Below, piece by piece: positions 46,749-56,255 of a DNA stretch of 64,000 nucleotides. The notes below the pieces were generated by a model. That model did no database searches. It saw nothing but the letters and a program-made list of their open reading frames with translations, and was not told the DNA's origin. Source of the DNA: Gonocerus acuteangulatus (Eukaryota > Arthropoda > Insecta > Hemiptera > Coreidae); NCBI GenBank assembly GCA_946811695.1, contig OX328128.1:22808258-22872257 (forward strand), written 5' to 3'. The position numbers and the translations under genes were made by a program. Each line of letters begins with the position of its first letter. Position 1 is the stretch's first letter.

Positions 46749-47425
46749 GCATAGGTGGGGGAGGTGAGAAAGGGTTAAAGGTGAGCACCTGGATAAATGG
46801 GCGGATTCATAGGATGATAGTAGACACTGGTGCTGAAGTTACTCTAATCAGGTCTCCTGCCTCAGGATCCAAATTAAGACCCGCGACTAGTAAGATTAGG
46901 GGGGTAACTGGTGTGGTAATCCCGGTACGCGGTATTCAAACGGTGAATATCGAAGTTAAGGGCCATCGACTGTCCCACGACGTCATAGTGGCTGACGTCT
47001 GCTTAGAAGGAGATGGACTATTAGGCTTAGACTTACTAGGGAAATTAGACGCCCATATAGACCTACGTTCGGGATTGTTAGTCACGGGAGCATCGCCTAA
47101 AATTGAATCCCTACCTTCCGTTGGTTCGATAACAAAGAGGGATGAGTTAAAAATGTCTGCGAACCGAGAGTGGGTACGTTTCATGAGTAGGACGGCGAGA
47201 GAACTAGAAGCCAAGTTTTCAGGTCATATTTTATCCCTTCCAACTAGCGTGAATATAGGAGCTAAGCCGATAGTCAAGGAGGAATCAAGACACACGGGGA
47301 AGAAGGATAACAAAACCAGCTCAGCGCGTCTTTCGCGAGAGGAAACGCTTCCGGCCTTCAGTGAATCTCTATCAGAGATTTCCGTACCAGGGAAAGGCAG
47401 TTCACCAGAAAGCTGTCATAATTGA
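46601..47425 (+). CDS. pro: Retroviral-type aspartic protease, in the -1 frame after gag
   Basis: This frame has no plausible ATG of its own before the active site. It is presumably reached by -1 frameshifting from gag, since a heptamer of the X XXY YYZ type (C CCA AAC, 46676-46682) sits in the overlap. The active-site motif [10 protein letters not shown] begins near 46820. A GLLGLDLL flap-side motif follows about 70 residues later. The enzyme would cleave the polyprotein during particle maturation. The frame ends at 47425, overlapping the pol frame from 47274. Confidence 0.85.
   Translation: MWSSWAYRSPMSFQTPRERNFAKEGPKRERLGEGPGPKSATRGSRYELLGIGGGGEKGLKVSTWINGRIHRMIVDTGAEVTLIRSPASGSKLRPATSKIRGVTGVVIPVRGIQTVNIEVKGHRLSHDVIVADVCLEGDGLLGLDLLGKLDAHIDLRSGLLVTGASPKIESLPSVGSITKRDELKMSANREWVRFMSRTARELEAKFSGHILSLPTSVNIGAKPIVKEESRHTGKKDNKTSSARLSREETLPAFSESLSEISVPGKGSSPESCHN
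46676..46682 (+). promoter_or_regulatory. Candidate -1 ribosomal slippery site
   Basis: C CCA AAC is exactly in the gag phase. A -1 slip here enters the open protease frame. GC-rich sequence with pairable GGG and CCC runs follows at about 46695-46715 and could form a stimulatory stem. Function is inferred. Confidence 0.5.
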
Positions 47426-50400
47426 GCCGTCAAGAGCACTTCCCAATGGGGTTGTAGGAGGGAGATGCATTAACACTCCTCGGGACGGCCGTTCGTGGAT
47501 GCAGTTCGTCAATTTGACCGCTTCGGCTGTGACATTGCCACGGCTTCTAGTGGTAGGTCTGGTAGAGAGAGATTGGGCGGAAGACGGTGGATCTTGTTCG
47601 GAGAGGGAACGCGAGGATGGCTCTAAAACTCCTGTTGGTTTCGCCTCGATCGTTGGCGAGAAATTGGGCCATTTAAGTGGTGGGGAAAGGAGGGATATGG
47701 AGTCCTTGTTGTCCAGATATTCAGACATTTTTTGTGAACCGGGTCCCGAAGGTTGCTCCCTGCCTGTTCAGCACCATATTGAAACTGGAGATGCCAGACC
47801 TGTGGTGAAACGCCCGTATCGTGTGCCTTTCAGTGAACGGGAGGAAATGGAACGGCAGGTTCAGACGTTGCTTGAACGAGGCGTCATTACGCCGTCTAAA
47901 AGTCCTTGGCAAGCACCTGTAATTCTAGTCAAGAAAACTTCCCCAACAGGTGACTTAAAGTATCGATTCTGCACAGATTTCCGTGGCCTCAATGCAGTTA
48001 CTAAGGTCGATACTTACCCGCTTCCGTTGATACAGGAAACCTTAGAACAATTGGGGAGTAGCCAAATCTTTTCCACAATTGATCTTTCGAGTGGGTACCA
48101 CCAAATACCGATAGCACCCCAGGATCAGGCAAAAACGGCCTTCACGACTGTAAACGGACACTATGAGTACAAAAAAATGGCTTTCGGCCTTGCGGGGGCA
48201 CCTGCCACGTTCCAACGGGTCATGGACCAACTTCTTGGCCGACTGAAGGGCACCGGGTGTTTCGTTTACCTCGATGATGTGGTGGTTTATAGCTCATCAC
48301 TGAGGGAACACATGCTCCGGTTAGAGGAGTTGTTCGACATATTCAGAGGCGCTAATCTAAAAGTGAACTTGAACAAGTGCGCTTTTGCGGCATCGGAAGT
48401 GACCTATCTGGGACACGTAGTTACAGCCGAGGGAGTGAAACCAGATCCTAGAAAATTAGAGGCGATCAAGTCTTTTCCAGCCCCCAAAAATGTGAAGGAG
48501 TTGCGAAGTTTTCTAGGGTTGGCAAGCTATTACCGTAAATTCATAAAAGGCTTTGCGGATCTTTCAAGACCGCTGACAGAATTAACTGGCTCACGAGTAC
48601 GATTCCAGTGGGGCGACAAGCAACGGAAGGCTTTTGAATCGCTAAGAGAAATCCTAAGTTCGGACTCAGTCTTGTGCTATCCGAATTTCAGCGAGCCATT
48701 TATATTGTCCACCGACGCATCAGGAGTAGCTCTGGGTGCCATTCTGTCCCAGTACAGAGATGGCGGCGAGAGACCTGTTTGCTACGCTAGTAGGCAGTTG
48801 AAGGGTCCAGAACTCAACTACTCGGCAACAGAACGAGAACTGCTAGCGGTGGTTTGGGCAACAAAGCTGTTCCGTTGTTATTTACTAGGGCGAAGGTTTA
48901 AGCTTGTCACTGACCACTCTGCCTTGAGGTGGATGCTAAGCCTTCGAGACCCGTCTTCACGGCTGACCAGGTGGGCCCTTCGGTTAGAGGAGTTCGACTA
49001 TGAAGTCGAACATCGCCCGGGGAAGAAACATTCTAACGCTGATGCTTTAAGCCGTACAATAGCTGTAGTCACGGGAAATAGGCAGAAAATAACCCGAGGT
49101 AAATTGAAGGATGCTCAAAAGGAGGATATGTGGTGTCAAAGAGCCATCAAGAGAGGCACTGTTCATGTACAAACAGATGCCGATGGCCTGCTATATTGGG
49201 CCGATGGGGCAACGGATGAGTCGGAATGGAGGCTTATGGTGCCTGAGGGTCTACGAAAAACAATCGTTGAAGAAAATCACTCGAAACCATGGGCTGGGCA
49301 CCCAGGGGCTGATCGTACTCTCGCGGTAATCAAAAGCTCATATTATTGGCCGGGCATGGCGGCGGATGTTAAGTCCTTTGTGGAACGGTGTCACGCGTGC
49401 GCTAGCAGAAAAAGTCCTGTATCTCAAAAGGTCCCCCTGGAAGCTCCCTATATGGCCATAGGGCCTTTCGAGCAGGTATCGCTAGACATATTTGGGCCTT
49501 TGCCGACTTCCAAAAGGGGCCATCGTTACCTTTTGACCGTAATTGACAATTTTACACGGTATGCGGAGGGAATACCACTGAAGGGGCAAACAGCTGAAGA
49601 AACGGCCGTAGCACTCGTCGAGAATATTATCACTCGACATGGGGTCCCTAGGAGGTTGTTAACAGACCAGGGAAGAAATTTCGTTTCTCGACTGTTTACT
49701 CAAGTTTGTAGAGCTCTGGGGATTAGGAAATTACAAACTACCGCCTACCATCCGGAATGTAACGGAATGGTAGAGAGGTTACATCGAACTCTTACCGATT
49801 CGATATCCCAATATGTGCGAAGAGACGGTCGTGACTGGGATAAGTGGGTCCCATATGCTCTCATGGCATATCGAGCAATACCTCATTCGTCGACAGGATA
49901 CTCCCCAAACTACCTCATGCTTGGGCGAGAATTGGTAACTCCGTTTGATTGCTGGGTAGGTCCAACCAATGACGGATCGGAATCAGCGGACCATGTCGAA
50001 AAGTTAGGGCATCGGCTGAAAGAAGCCTATAAGGACGCTTTGAGTCGTGCCGAAAAGGCCTGGGCAATGAGGACCCATTATTGTAATGCCCGGCGTAAGG
50101 AGCGACGCCTAGAGGTGGGGGATTGGGTCTATCTCCATTGTCCAGCCGTAAAGCCTGGGAATTGTCCAAAATTCCACTGTCCCTGGACAGGCCCACACAA
50201 AGTAGAAAGGGTTCTTTCGCGAGTGAACTATGAGATCCGACTGGCCACTGGATCTCTGAATGTAGTTCATATAAATAGGCTAAAACGGGCCCCGGGGGGA
50301 GGAGGGGATTCGCACCCTAAGGTTATGACGAAGGCAGGTGGGGCAACCCGGGAAGTGGAAGGGTCGGAAGATGAGGTCATGGAGCCGGAATGGGAAATTA

Positions 50401-50789
50401 ACCCAGGGTGTTGTTATGGCTCAGAAGACGACTCTTGTGAGGACCAAGATGAAATTGAAACGCAGAGTGAGATTCACAGACACTGTCCGGTTGCTGCGGG
50501 AAGATCGCCAGAATGTAATGACCCTGCCTGCCCTCTGGGCGTTAGATCCTCTCCTGAGGAAGAAAACAGGGAAATAACCCAGGATAGTCAAGGGGAGGGA
50601 AACGAAGGACGGATTGAGACAGGTGGGACTTCCGGGGAAAGTTCCAGTGGTTCAGATAGCGAGAGCCAAGCTCAGCCAAAGGGGAAACCTGATGCTACTT
50701 GGACACCAAAGGGGAAAACTTTAACTTTTTCTCGTAGGTCCCCATACCCGCTTAGGAGGAGAGCTAAGTTGCCTGAAAATGATTCCTGA
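47274..50789 (+). CDS. pol: Pol: reverse transcriptase, RNase H, integrase
   Basis: The frame is open from 47274; no ATG is needed if it is read by frameshift. Landmarks, counted from 47361: RT LSSGYHQIPI (about 233) and the catalytic YLDD (303-306); RNase H STDASG (about 451), ERELLAVVWA and DHSALRW; integrase zinc region H-H-C-C within HPGADR...CHACASRK (about 640-690); integrase core DIFGPL, TDQGRN (about 769) and the Glu block GMVERLHR. A GPY/F-like WTGPHKV and an acidic tail of about 180 residues follow. All catalytic residues are present. It stops at 50789, overlapping the env-like start by 11 nt. It lies one frame away from the protease, which is unusual for this class. Confidence 0.93.
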   Translation, partial: SRRNQDTRGRRITKPAQRVFRERKRFRPSVNLYQRFPYQGKAVHQKAVIIEPSRALPNGVVGGRCINTPRDGRSWMQFVNLTASAVTLPRLLVVGLVERDWAEDGGSCSEREREDGSKTPVGFASIVGEKLGHLSGGERRDMESLLSRYSDIFCEPGPEGCSLPVQHHIETGDARPVVKRPYRVPFSEREEMERQVQTLLERGVITPSKSPWQAPVILVKKTSPTGDLKYRFCTDFRGLNAVTKVDTYPLPLIQETLEQLGSSQIFSTIDLSSGYHQIPIAPQDQAKTAFTTVNGHYEYKKMAFGLAGAPATFQRVMDQLLGRLKGTGCFVYLDDVVVYSSSLREHMLRLEELFDIFRGANLKVNLNKCAFAASEVTYLGHVVTAEGVKPDPRKLEAIKSFPAPKNVKELRSFLGLASYYRKFIKGFADLSRPLTELTGSRVRFQWGDKQRKAFESLREILSSDSVLCYPNFSEPFILSTDASGVALGAILSQYRDGGERPVCYASRQLKGPELNYSATERELLAVVWATKLFRCYLLGRRFKLVTDHSALRWMLSLRDPSSRLTRWALRLEEFDYEVEHRPGKKHSNADALSRTIAVVTGNRQKITRGKLKDAQKEDMWCQRAIKRGTVHVQTDADGLLYWADGATDESEWRLMVPEGLRKTIVEENHSKPWAGHPGADRTLAVIKSSYYWPGMAADVKSFVERCHACASRKSPVSQKVPLEAPYMAIGPFEQVSLDIFGPLPTSKRGHRYLLTVIDNFTRYAEGIPLKGQTAEETAVALVENIITRHGVPRRLLTDQGRNFVSRLFTQVCRALGIRKLQTTAYHPECNGMVERLHRTLTDSISQYVRRDGRDWDKWVPYALMAYRAIPHSSTGYSPNYLMLGRELVTPFDCWVGPTNDGSESADHVEKLGHRLKEAYKDALSRAEKAWAMRTHYCNARRKERRLEVGDWVYLHCPAVKPGNCPKFHCPWTGPHKVERVLSRVNYEIRLATGSLNVVHINRLKRAPGGGGDSHPKVMTKAGGATREVEGSEDEVMEPEWEINPGCCYGSEDDSCEDQDEIETQSEIHRHCPVAAGRSPECNDPACPLGVRSSPEEENREITQDSQGEGNEGRIETGGTSGESSSGSDSESQAQPKGKPDATWTPKGKTLTFSRRSPYPLRRRAKLPENDS

Positions 50790-52638
50790 ATATCTTATTT
50801 CAGGGTTGTCGCTGTGGGTGGTCCTAGGAGTATGGCCCTTGGCGTGGGCAAGTCTGGTTTTTCTAAGACGAGGTGACGTAGTTGTGACGGGAGACAAATG
50901 GCGTCTACTGGTTCACTTGAATGTATCACACCTAGAAGGTATAATGGAAACTCTGCGAGGGGAGATTTGGAAGGTCCAATTAGACCTATCTCATGCCTCG
51001 GTTAAATATCCAGAGCTTGATGGACTTCAGCCTGTTGTCGAGGGCATACTTAGTCTATTCAGGGAGGCAGAAGAGGAACTTGATATGCTCTGGTCCATGC
51101 TACCTAGTCCCCGAGAACGTCGAGGATTGGTCAATGCGGGGGGGATAGTATTAAAATACCTATTTGGGACCCCAGACGCGGACGATTTACAAGGCATTCA
51201 AGAAAATTTCGACAAACTAAGTAAGCAGTACGGAGACACCATACATGCGGTCTCTGAACAACTAACGCTCAGTCGCGAGTTTGCAAGGAAAGCCGAAGAG
51301 GACACAAAAAGGGTTACCCGCTTGTCTGGGGTGGTCCGTAGAATTTTGAAGGAAGGTTTTCAAAAAGAGGCGCAACTTCAAACGAACATATCGCGTGTTA
51401 CTAACCTCATCCAAAGTTCCCTGTACCTTTCCTCGTCCCTCAGAAGCCTAGAAACTGGAGTAACGGAATTCCTATTTAGATTCCGCAGAGTTCTTAATGG
51501 AGTAGGTGCATCGATGAGTGGAAAGTTGAGTAGAGAGATGCTAGGTCCTAAAGAGTTAACTCTGATTTTGGGGAAGGTAAGAGAGGCTCTGCCAACTGGA
51601 CTGACACTCCTCTCGGAGGGAAGCCGATATCATGACCAAATTTACTACCAAATTTCTGAAGTACATGCAATTGCAACCGATGATGGAGTAATAGCTGTAG
51701 TGGAATTGCCTTTAAAAACTCCGGATCAGGAGATGGTGCTTTATCAGGTTCTCTCCTTGCCTCTTAAGGAGAATAAAACAGGAAGAATGGTTGCAGCTCA
51801 GCCGGAGGGGGCGTTCTTCTTGGAGAGCCACAACGAGAAGGCCTACTCAATTCTTCAGGAGCAGGATATAGCCAGATGTCGTCCCGGGATACCATGGATC
51901 TGTCCTGCCGAGTTAAAATTCTTTCACGGACAAACACCATCTTGTATTGTCTCATCGTTTCGCCAGGAGAATACGTCGAAGGAATGGTGCCCGTGGACTT
52001 TGGTGAATCCTAGATCTTCACCCACATGGATTTGGGACGAGCACAAGGAGCTATGGTGGTATAGCATGTCTAAGCCCACTCGCCTCCATCTTCAATGCAG
52101 AGGGAGTGCTGGAGTAGAATCGCTAGAGCGGGTTCTAGATGGAAGTGGGCAGCTTACCATAGCACCTGGTTGCACAGCTTGGACACCTGATTATCGCCTT
52201 TTGCCGATAGCCGACGTTGGGGAATCCTCTCAGGTGGTGCAGTTGCAATGGGTCAACGTTACGATCAAACCACCCTTGGACCTGCCAGTAAAAGAGGAAT
52301 ATGATCCCGCAGTATGGGAGGATACTTTGAAGGAGCTCAAGGAGCTCGAAGAAGCGTCCAATAACTCTTCGGCTGAATGGGGAACATGGAGCGATGTGGA
52401 ACGGATCCTTGCGGCCCAAAAGAAGGGGAAGGAAGGGGAACTTCTATGGATAGCAGGCGGGTCGGTTGCTCTAATAGCACTTCTTGGGTTTACCACTGGC
52501 CTGCTAATTACAAAACTCAGATCCCGGCGTGGTGCGAATCAAAACTCGCAGCCAACGGAAGGAAGTGGGGCAGCAGGATTCGTAATACATCGACCGGCAG
52601 CTGAAAGTGTCGTATCTGTAATAACGGAGCGGATATAG
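50779..52638 (+). CDS. env: Env-like membrane glycoprotein, baculovirus F-like type
   Basis: The ATG at 50779 overlaps the pol stop and opens 619 codons. A hydrophobic leader lies within the first 30 residues. RERR at 112-115 is a furin-type cleavage site, followed directly by a hydrophobic, glycine-rich segment like the fusion peptide of baculovirus F and insect errantivirus envelope proteins. A heptad-rich region follows. There are several N-glycosylation sequons. A single transmembrane segment (about 555-580) and a 39-residue tail end the protein. The frame is intact, so the element could encode an infectious-type envelope; whether it does is inference. It may be expressed from a spliced RNA, as in errantiviruses. 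Confidence 0.85.
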   Translation: MIPEYLISGLSLWVVLGVWPLAWASLVFLRRGDVVVTGDKWRLLVHLNVSHLEGIMETLRGEIWKVQLDLSHASVKYPELDGLQPVVEGILSLFREAEEELDMLWSMLPSPRERRGLVNAGGIVLKYLFGTPDADDLQGIQENFDKLSKQYGDTIHAVSEQLTLSREFARKAEEDTKRVTRLSGVVRRILKEGFQKEAQLQTNISRVTNLIQSSLYLSSSLRSLETGVTEFLFRFRRVLNGVGASMSGKLSREMLGPKELTLILGKVREALPTGLTLLSEGSRYHDQIYYQISEVHAIATDDGVIAVVELPLKTPDQEMVLYQVLSLPLKENKTGRMVAAQPEGAFFLESHNEKAYSILQEQDIARCRPGIPWICPAELKFFHGQTPSCIVSSFRQENTSKEWCPWTLVNPRSSPTWIWDEHKELWWYSMSKPTRLHLQCRGSAGVESLERVLDGSGQLTIAPGCTAWTPDYRLLPIADVGESSQVVQLQWVNVTIKPPLDLPVKEEYDPAVWEDTLKELKELEEASNNSSAEWGTWSDVERILAAQKKGKEGELLWIAGGSVALIALLGFTTGLLITKLRSRRGANQNSQPTEGSGAAGFVIHRPAAESVVSVITERI

Positions 52639-52760
52639 ACCGCTCGAAAGTGTAGTAGCCGTTCAGTGATTGTGACGACAGTGTTCGGTATAGTTATAAA
52701 ATAATGGTAACATAAGGATTTTTACCTCCTAAGGGAGAGGTTTTGTCTTGTAAAGATGCC

Positions 52761-52831
52761 AATAATGTTTATTTTATTTTAATTTTTACAGCGCATCACC
52801 TGTATTGTTATTAGCACTAATATTGTTTATT
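52761..52831 (-). mobile_element. Diverged hairpin-type tiny retroposon inside the gypsy 3' region
   Basis: The core 52788-52818 reads, on the plus strand, ACAGCGCATC then TTATTAGCACT. It is recognisably like the ACGGCGCATC...CATTAGCGCCGG cores at 2.1 and 30.3 kb. AATAATGTTTATT and AATATTGTTTATT flank it. It is older-looking than the element that carries it, so it was probably inherited by this gypsy lineage. Confidence 0.45.
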
Positions 52832-52903
52832 ATTATTATTATTAGTAACATAAGGATGGGTAGTGTTAAAGGTAAAGTAATGTTCCAAGGGAAACATGAC
52901 TTT

Positions 52904-52920
52904 GAAAAATCGGGGGGTGA
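52904..52920 (+). promoter_or_regulatory. Polypurine tract
   Basis: GAAAAATCGGGGGGTGA lies immediately before the 3' LTR. It primes plus-strand DNA synthesis. Confidence 0.8.
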
Positions 52921-53348
52921 TGTAAGGCCCCGTGATGTTGGCACTGCACGTGGCTGATTCGTAAGATTCCTGGAAGATCTAAGACCTGACAAGAGTTTCT
53001 AGTTCAATCACCTGCAAAAGCAGGAGTGGGGTACAAAGGGTTTAAAAAGAGCTGGCTTACCTCCGACCGGGCAGAGTTTGCATCCGTTCCTGAGACTTCG
53101 GCCCAGATGCTGTTCAGAGGTAGGCCAGTTCCAAATTCTCTATAATCTCCCCAAATGATCATATTTGATAACTCTACCTATCCGTCTCTCTCACTCAACC
53201 TTTTCTCTCATCGTAGCAATGGTTTATGATATTTATGTTTTGTATCCTCTGTGTAAATTATAGTTTTAAAAAGGAATTTCCGCTTCTCTAAAATATTTCC
53301 CCATTGTCTATATCTCTAAATCCCGTCCTTGCTAATCAGTCCCTTACA
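52921..53348 (+). repeat. 3' LTR of the gypsy element, 99 bp shorter
   Basis: It is 428 bp. After TGTAAGGCCCCGT it goes straight to GATGTTGGCACTG, missing 99 bases found in the 5' LTR. The remaining bases appear identical to the 5' LTR by eye. Confidence 0.92.
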
Positions 53349-53758
53349 AATATATCTCATTGCTTACTGGCAGAAGCTATTGTAGAAAAAAATGTTGGCC
53401 AGAAATGGTCTGTGCAGCAACTTATTTGAAAAATCCCTCTTTAGCTAACTCCATTGACAATAAAATACCCTATGAAATCTGTTTTGGAAAGAAACCAGAT
53501 GTTTCTAACTTTAATTTATATGGTAGTAAAGATTTTGTTAGGAAACCAGAACAAATAATAACTTATAAATGGGATAAAAAGGTGAATATGTGCATTTTAA
53601 TCGGTTATAGTGAAGTGGGATATAAAGTACTTTTGAATAATAAAATCATTGTCGCTAGGCATGTTGATGTTATCCAAGAAAACATAAGCTGTATTGGATT
53701 GGCTGAGGGCGAATCTGATAAAGTTCAAGCGATTGTGATTTTTGGGATAGAGAAATAG
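53349..53758 (+). pseudogene. copia-type integrase, 3' fragment
   Basis: It resumes the integrase gene broken at 44906. Text reads CWPEMVCAATYLKNPS, IPYEICFGKKPDVSNFNLYG and MCILIGYSEVGYKVLLNN, then VARHVDVIQEN. These are the copia integrase C-terminal half. The frame is open for 132 codons and then stops at 53758. The reverse transcriptase that should follow is missing. Confidence 0.88.
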
Positions 53759-53818
53759 ATAGTTTGAAACAAAATAATGCTTGAGATTTTGTTGAAATAA
53801 GAAAGTTGAAGATATCAA

Positions 53819-54004
53819 ATGGGTCTAAATGTTGAACAGATGGGTGTAGAGACTATATTCTTAAATGATCATTTAGAAGGAAAATCCACCACCGGTTTTC
53901 GTATTAGGTTATTTGGTAATGTCTTATACTGGAAATCGAGAAAGAAAAAAGATGTTACAGAAGAGTCTACATATGCAGAATATGTAGCTTTAAGTGAAGT
54001 TTAA
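53819..54004 (+). pseudogene. copia-type RNase H fragment
   Basis: The frame reads GKSTTGFRIRLFGNVLYWKS then STYAEYVALSEV, the copia RNase H signature. Only about 60 bp separate it from the integrase fragment, so a deletion removed the reverse transcriptase. Confidence 0.88.
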
Positions 54005-54009
54005 AGTTC

Positions 54010-54376
54010 CAAGACTTTTTTAAACATTAAAAACTCCTTTGTGAACAATGTCATTTTGTAAAGGACTTAAATTTATGAACTTGAAATTAATTCTCTCACA
54101 TACATATGCAAATATTATTAAAATATTATATTAAATGTTGTTATATTTAACTTATTTTTTTATTCGCATATAGATAGATGTACATAATAAATTACATAAA
54201 TGTTTATAATCATACAAATGAATGTATATAAATGAATTAATTGGTGTTCTAATAAATGAATAAGTAATTAAATTTTCCATGCAATTTTTTATTAATTTAT
54301 ATCCATAATAATTTAATCATTATATTCTGACATATGCTTTCTTTTGTCTGAGATAGTTATATCCTCTGACTGTCAC
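54010..54376. other. AT-rich DNA after the copia remnant
   Basis: Probably the decayed 3' end of the copia element. No second LTR is visible. Confidence 0.4.
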
Positions 54377-55100
54377 CATTTAGTCGGAGAGCTGGTAACG
54401 CACATTTCATGAAGTGTTTTATGGACCTTGGAATTTTGGTGTATTGCATGTCGTGGATAGGTAAGGCATATATGTGCATCCTGGACATACCTTGGAACAC
54501 CAGGTACTGCACATAGGGGAAAGGTGTTAAAAAATATGTCACTAAAATGGTATTTTATTCAGAAGCCAACAATCTTTAATTAAGGCAAGTTGCTTTATTT
54601 CTAGAACAGCCACAACTGTCCTGTCCAGATGATTGGTGCTCTCACTCACTCTTACGGTTACACGCAGTGTATTGCAGTCTATCATCGGCTGAATTTATTT
54701 TCATGTTTGCTGATTACTAAACCTCACAAAAAGTGTCTGCCCTTTTGTAATTATTTTCAATTATGGTGTTTAAATAGCAGTGTGAAGAAGAGACTTCATT
54801 TAATATTACAAAAAACCCACTACGGTTTTTTTTAATAAGTATCCCACTTAAAAGTGTCTGCCTTATATATTATTCATTATAGAATTGCCTTAATTTTACA
54901 TTAAAGACTTATGGCTTCTGAATAAAACACTATTTTTGGCCCATAGTTTGTTACTGATTACCATGCGCAGTACCTAATGTTTCAAGGTATGTCCAGCAAC
55001 CACATACTTAACTTTTTATCTACACTAGAGACCCACTACAGCACAATTTCAAGGCACATAAAACACTTGAAAAATGTGTTACCAGCTCTTGGACTAAATG
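54377..55100. mobile_element. Non-autonomous element with about 190-bp terminal inverted repeats
   Basis: The left arm, 54377 to about 54565 (CATTTAGTC, GAGCTGGTAAC, GGACATACCTTG, GGTACTGC, TTTTATTCAGAAGCC), matches the reverse complement of about 54914-55100 block by block, with roughly 20 percent difference. The central 350 bp has no coding. No target duplication is clear, so the superfamily is open; long terminal inverted repeats occur in Mutator-like elements among others. Confidence 0.8.
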
Positions 55101-55129
55101 TTTAAATACGGTTGCAATTCTGGTAAAAA

Positions 55130-55381
55130 TATTGTTGCTCGCCAAGCCAATGTCGTTATTGAAATTCCCCAAAACCTTTAATTCATTGTTGTCCCTAACT
55201 GCAAGAAAAATATCTTAAATTTGTTTTTATTCTTAGAGGCCCCTATTTCCTATGATAGAAGGACTATCCTTATAGAAGAGCTCGTGAACCATAAAATTTG
55301 AAACAGAAGCTTTAATAGAAAGGAAAAAATATGTGAAAGTGTATTTGAAACAACAAACTATGACCTAGATGTAGATGTGCC

Positions 55382-55438
<57 letters not shown>

Positions 55439-55925
55439 ATGTTTTTAAAACTTTCCTTTTGGCATAAATAACATAAACCCTGCACGACTTACCTACTTTT
55501 TCATTCATAAAAAAAACTCAGTTACGGATTATTATATGAACAGGTAAACAATATAACATATTAATATTATGTTTGCGCAAGGTTGAGGTTTTAGCTTTAG
55601 ATGCGAAGCCCTTAAAATAAATAAATATTATATTTAAAAAAAAATCAATGAAAATAAAGAATACAGTTTCAGTTGTAGGTTATTACAACTTATAACTAAT
55701 CATAACCTTAATTAAATGCCTCATTTGTATTGCTATTTTTTATGAATATTTATTTATGGACCACATATTTTTTTTTTCTTTAAAAAAATTAATCACAGGG
55801 AGTTTGGTTTGGATTTTCTTTAAAACGGTATTGCAATTAAATTATTTGGAATCATTTAATTGTAATACCATTTTAAAAGTAAGGGTACTTTTAAAAATAA
55901 GGGTACTTTTTAAAAAATAAGGATT
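55130..55925 (-). repeat. Dispersed repeat, inverted partner of 4.24-5.32 kb
   Basis: Read on the minus strand it follows 4235-5320 block by block. It lacks the hAT MITE and carries the hairpin-poly(A) insert at 55355-55441 instead. Confidence 0.75.
55355..55441 (+). mobile_element. Tiny hairpin-family retroposon with 50-nt poly(A)
   Basis: Only 21 nt of core remain (55363-55383, ACCTAGATGTAGATGTGCCGT with one extra base counted at the border), followed by about 50 A. AAACTATG flanks it at 55355-55362 and 55434-55441. The 5-kb paralog is uninterrupted at this point. Confidence 0.75.
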
Positions 55926-55949
55926 AATTTATTTTCCACCCCACTTTCT

Positions 55950-56183
55950 CTAAAAAAAATGGAAAATAAATTTTTCAGCCGAGCTCTCAATTTATTATCT
56001 TATATTCTCATAATTTGGACAAATATAATATAATCATTCACTTTTTTAAATATATAATATAAAGTAGGCGTACCATGGAAGCTGGGTTACAACTATTTAA
56101 TATGAAGCATGTGTAGCATGGTAAGCCCGGCTACTGATATTTAATATAAAGTAGGTGTAGCATTGCACACCGGGTAACAGCTA

Positions 56184-56184
<1 letters not shown>
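55950..56184 (+). mobile_element. Helitron-like 3' end
   Basis: It ends CACCGGGTAACAGCTAG followed by T. The unit TAATATAAAGTAGG[CT]GTA occurs twice upstream. The block ATTTGGACAAATATAATATAA links it to the 5'-type sequence at 41.3-41.9 kb. Confidence 0.6.

Positions 56185-56248
<64 letters not shown>
56185..56248. repeat. (TA)n between two opposed CAGCTAGT motifs
   Basis: The tract starts right after CAGCTAG on the plus strand and ends at a reverse-complement ACTAGCTG (56248-56255). Confidence 0.9.
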
Positions 56249-56249
<1 letters not shown>

Positions 56250-56255
56250 TAGCTG

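Larger units (their letters stand above)
44907..53348 (+). mobile_element. Full-length Ty3/gypsy retrotransposon with env-like gene
   Basis: The 8442-bp element has TGTAAGG...CCTTACA LTRs and a 4-bp target duplication AATA (44903-44906, 53349-53352). Its genes run in order gag, protease, RT-RNase H-integrase and an env-like glycoprotein, all open. The coding region is far more GC-rich than the flanking DNA. The shared parts of the LTRs look identical by eye, so the insertion is recent. It landed inside a dead copia integrase gene. Confidence 0.93.

Noticed and set aside
45609..52604. Numerous short frames inside the gypsy element on both strands
   Set aside because: GC-rich coding DNA opens alternative frames; none has motifs.
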